Below are positions 62,732-64,000 of a stretch of 64,000 nt of DNA, in pieces. Each line of letters starts with the position of its first letter. The first letter of the stretch is position 1. The translations under genes were made by a program, and so were the position numbers. The DNA is taken from contig NZ_CP150096.1 in assembly GCF_038396765.1 (NCBI RefSeq), positions 1,223,001-1,287,000 on the forward strand, in the 5' to 3' direction. Origin of the DNA: Chitinophaga caseinilytica (GTDB taxonomy: Bacteria > Bacteroidota > Bacteroidia > Chitinophagales > Chitinophagaceae). The notes beneath the pieces are model-generated. The model saw only the letters and a list, made by a program, of their open reading frames with translations. It searched no databases and had not been told where the DNA came from.

Positions 62732-64000
62732 CTATTCGAACGTCAGTTTCAGATTGGGCAATCCCATCTCATCGTGCGGTGTGGACGGGTTGTGCAATTG
62801 CCAGCTTACCGGGAAGTAAGTCCCCTTCTGCATGCGGATCTCCGGCAGTTCCAGGTGATATATGGCCTGGGGAACGTTGAAGTCGATGTTAAAGGGAACG
62901 GCGTTGAGGAAATAGTTGAACAGTTTAACTGTAAGCTGGTTTTTCCCGGCTTGCAATGGTAGTAGTACGTAATGGTCCAGTTTATCCTTGCGGAAGGGAT
63001 TATTCTGGATGAGGAGCTGCCTGCCATTCAGGAATACTATAATGCCATCGCCGCTCGTGAGCTTTACGAGTACGTTTTGGGCGGCGGGGGCGGTTATTTC
63101 CTGGAGGAGATAGTGTGCGGTCATGGCGCCGGCGGGCCTTTTCGCATCGATGGCGTATTGGGTGCCGTTTTTCCATTCGGGATGGGCTACCCAGCTTTTC
63201 CCGTCTTGGCGGGGCCAGGGTTTGGAAAGGTCTACCTGCGCGAGGGAGCCATGTGTGCCGCCGGGGCCGGAATACAAGGGGCCCAGGATGTGGATGGGGC
63301 CGGTTTGCAGGCTGGCGATATCGTTATTCAGTTGTTCCGCTTTTCCGCCATCCAGGAGAACGGGAGTGGTTTTGGTGCCCAGTTCGAGATCGATGGTGCG
63401 GCCTTTTTCCTCTTCGGTGTAGGTCAAAGTGGGGCGGAAAGAGCCGCTGCGCTGGGGTTCCAGGGCCCAGGCGTTACGGATCGTGCTGGTGAAACTGGTG
63501 TTATAATCGATAGTGGCGTTGCTGAAATAGGGGAAGGCGTTGGAATTGTCAAGCGCCAGGCCGGCGGTCAACGGGCGGATATTGGCCGGGGGAACGGTGT
63601 AGCCGTTGGTGAAGGTGAGTTCCACCACCTGGAAAAGCCCGCTCATGTCGAGGGTTTCTGGCAGCTGGATGTGAAGACCGTCTTTTCCTTCGGACGTTTT
63701 CACTTTGGCAGGGCCGCCGATGACACGCGCTGCGCTTACCTTGCCTTTCAGGCCGGGCAGTACGATGGTGTTGTTGGCGGGGCGGTCCATGAGGTGGAGG
63801 TAAAGCTTGTTTTTACGGCTGGTGATGCTGCCCCAGTCGAAAGGAACATGGAAAGGGTCGGGCTGGGTGCCGTAGATCGCTTCGCTGTTTGTGTTGAGCC
63901 ATTGGCCGATGGCGAGCAGGGCGTCCCGTTCGAAATCCACGACGGTGCCGTCGCCTTTGGGGCCGATGTTGAGGAGGAAGTTGCCTCCGCGGGAGGCCAC
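62732..64000 (-). CDS. GH29-family alpha-L-fucosidase, C-terminal part (truncated at window end)
   Basis: At least 422 residues are in frame; the start is beyond the right edge. The opening MASRGGNFLLNIGPKGDGTVV is the end of the GH29 catalytic domain (consensus SRGGNLLLNIGPxxDG), followed by FERDALLAIGQWLNTNSEAIYGTQPDPF. Two beta-rich domains follow (about 60-170 and 250-422), the last galactose-binding-like. It would release fucose from host or plant glycans. The first Met is an internal codon, not a start. Confidence 0.88.
   Translation of the reverse strand: MASRGGNFLLNIGPKGDGTVVDFERDALLAIGQWLNTNSEAIYGTQPDPFHVPFDWGSITSRKNKLYLHLMDRPANNTIVLPGLKGKVSAARVIGGPAKVKTSEGKDGLHIQLPETLDMSGLFQVVELTFTNGYTVPPANIRPLTAGLALDNSNAFPYFSNATIDYNTSFTSTIRNAWALEPQRSGSFRPTLTYTEEEKGRTIDLELGTKTTPVLLDGGKAEQLNNDIASLQTGPIHILGPLYSGPGGTHGSLAQVDLSKPWPRQDGKSWVAHPEWKNGTQYAIDAKRPAGAMTAHYLLQEITAPAAQNVLVKLTSGDGIIVFLNGRQLLIQNNPFRKDKLDHYVLLPLQAGKNQLTVKLFNYFLNAVPFNIDFNVPQAIYHLELPEIRMQKGTYFPVSWQLHNPSTPHDEMGLPNLKLTFE

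Overview
The window is a stretch of Bacteroidota chromosome, most likely from a Chitinophaga-like member of the Chitinophagaceae. Evidence: several promoters carry the Bacteroidota TAnnTTTG -7 element, start codons rarely have a Shine-Dalgarno sequence, and it holds families typical of the phylum (DUF4834, a propeptide-type PurF, a very long IF-2, BBP2-type porins, Kdp with split KdpD). Taxonomy is inferred from gene content only.

Layout. 1-4250 is the end of a genomic island: a strongly AT-rich higB-higA-ParA/TPR cluster and a tyrosine integrase lie against tRNA-Met (4251-4324), and the island runs off the left edge. 4455-27572 is ordinary chromosome: HAD phosphatase, small membrane proteins, rimP-nusA-infB, a SurA-like chaperone, purF, a SixA-like phosphatase, a serine hydrolase, a thioesterase with an exported SAM-hydrolase homologue, an anti-sigma-like protein, two transporters, an asparagine/aspartate/C4-dicarboxylate operon (aspA-ansB-dcuB-porin) and a VOC protein.

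27573-44823 is a stress and DNA-repair region: a sigma54 response regulator with a CheY-like partner, CsbD, DUF2383, an Lmo0937-like peptide, two sensor kinases, DUF892, an SDR, topoisomerase IB, Ku, a free-standing LigD phosphoesterase with a histone-like tail, a ligase-polymerase LigD, and a second sigma54 regulator. 44939-53880 is a Kdp potassium-uptake operon with its own porin, split KdpD and kinase. Eight gene starts or operons between 30.1 and 45.0 kb are preceded by sigma54-like -24/-12 elements, and the Kdp one also has paired upstream direct repeats. This suggests one RpoN-dependent stress/osmotic/DNA-end-joining programme and is the most interesting reading of the window.

53861-64000 holds a large hybrid kinase, a small outer-membrane barrel, an enoyl-CoA hydratase followed by a 35-codon relic of a paralogue, an S9 peptidase, HflX with a Rieske protein, and the 3' part of a GH29 fucosidase gene. 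Three genes (31604-32517, 32522-33957, 52190-53880) are each broken by a single frameshift consistent with one missing base in a short homopolymer, so either sequencing errors or recent inactivation must be considered.
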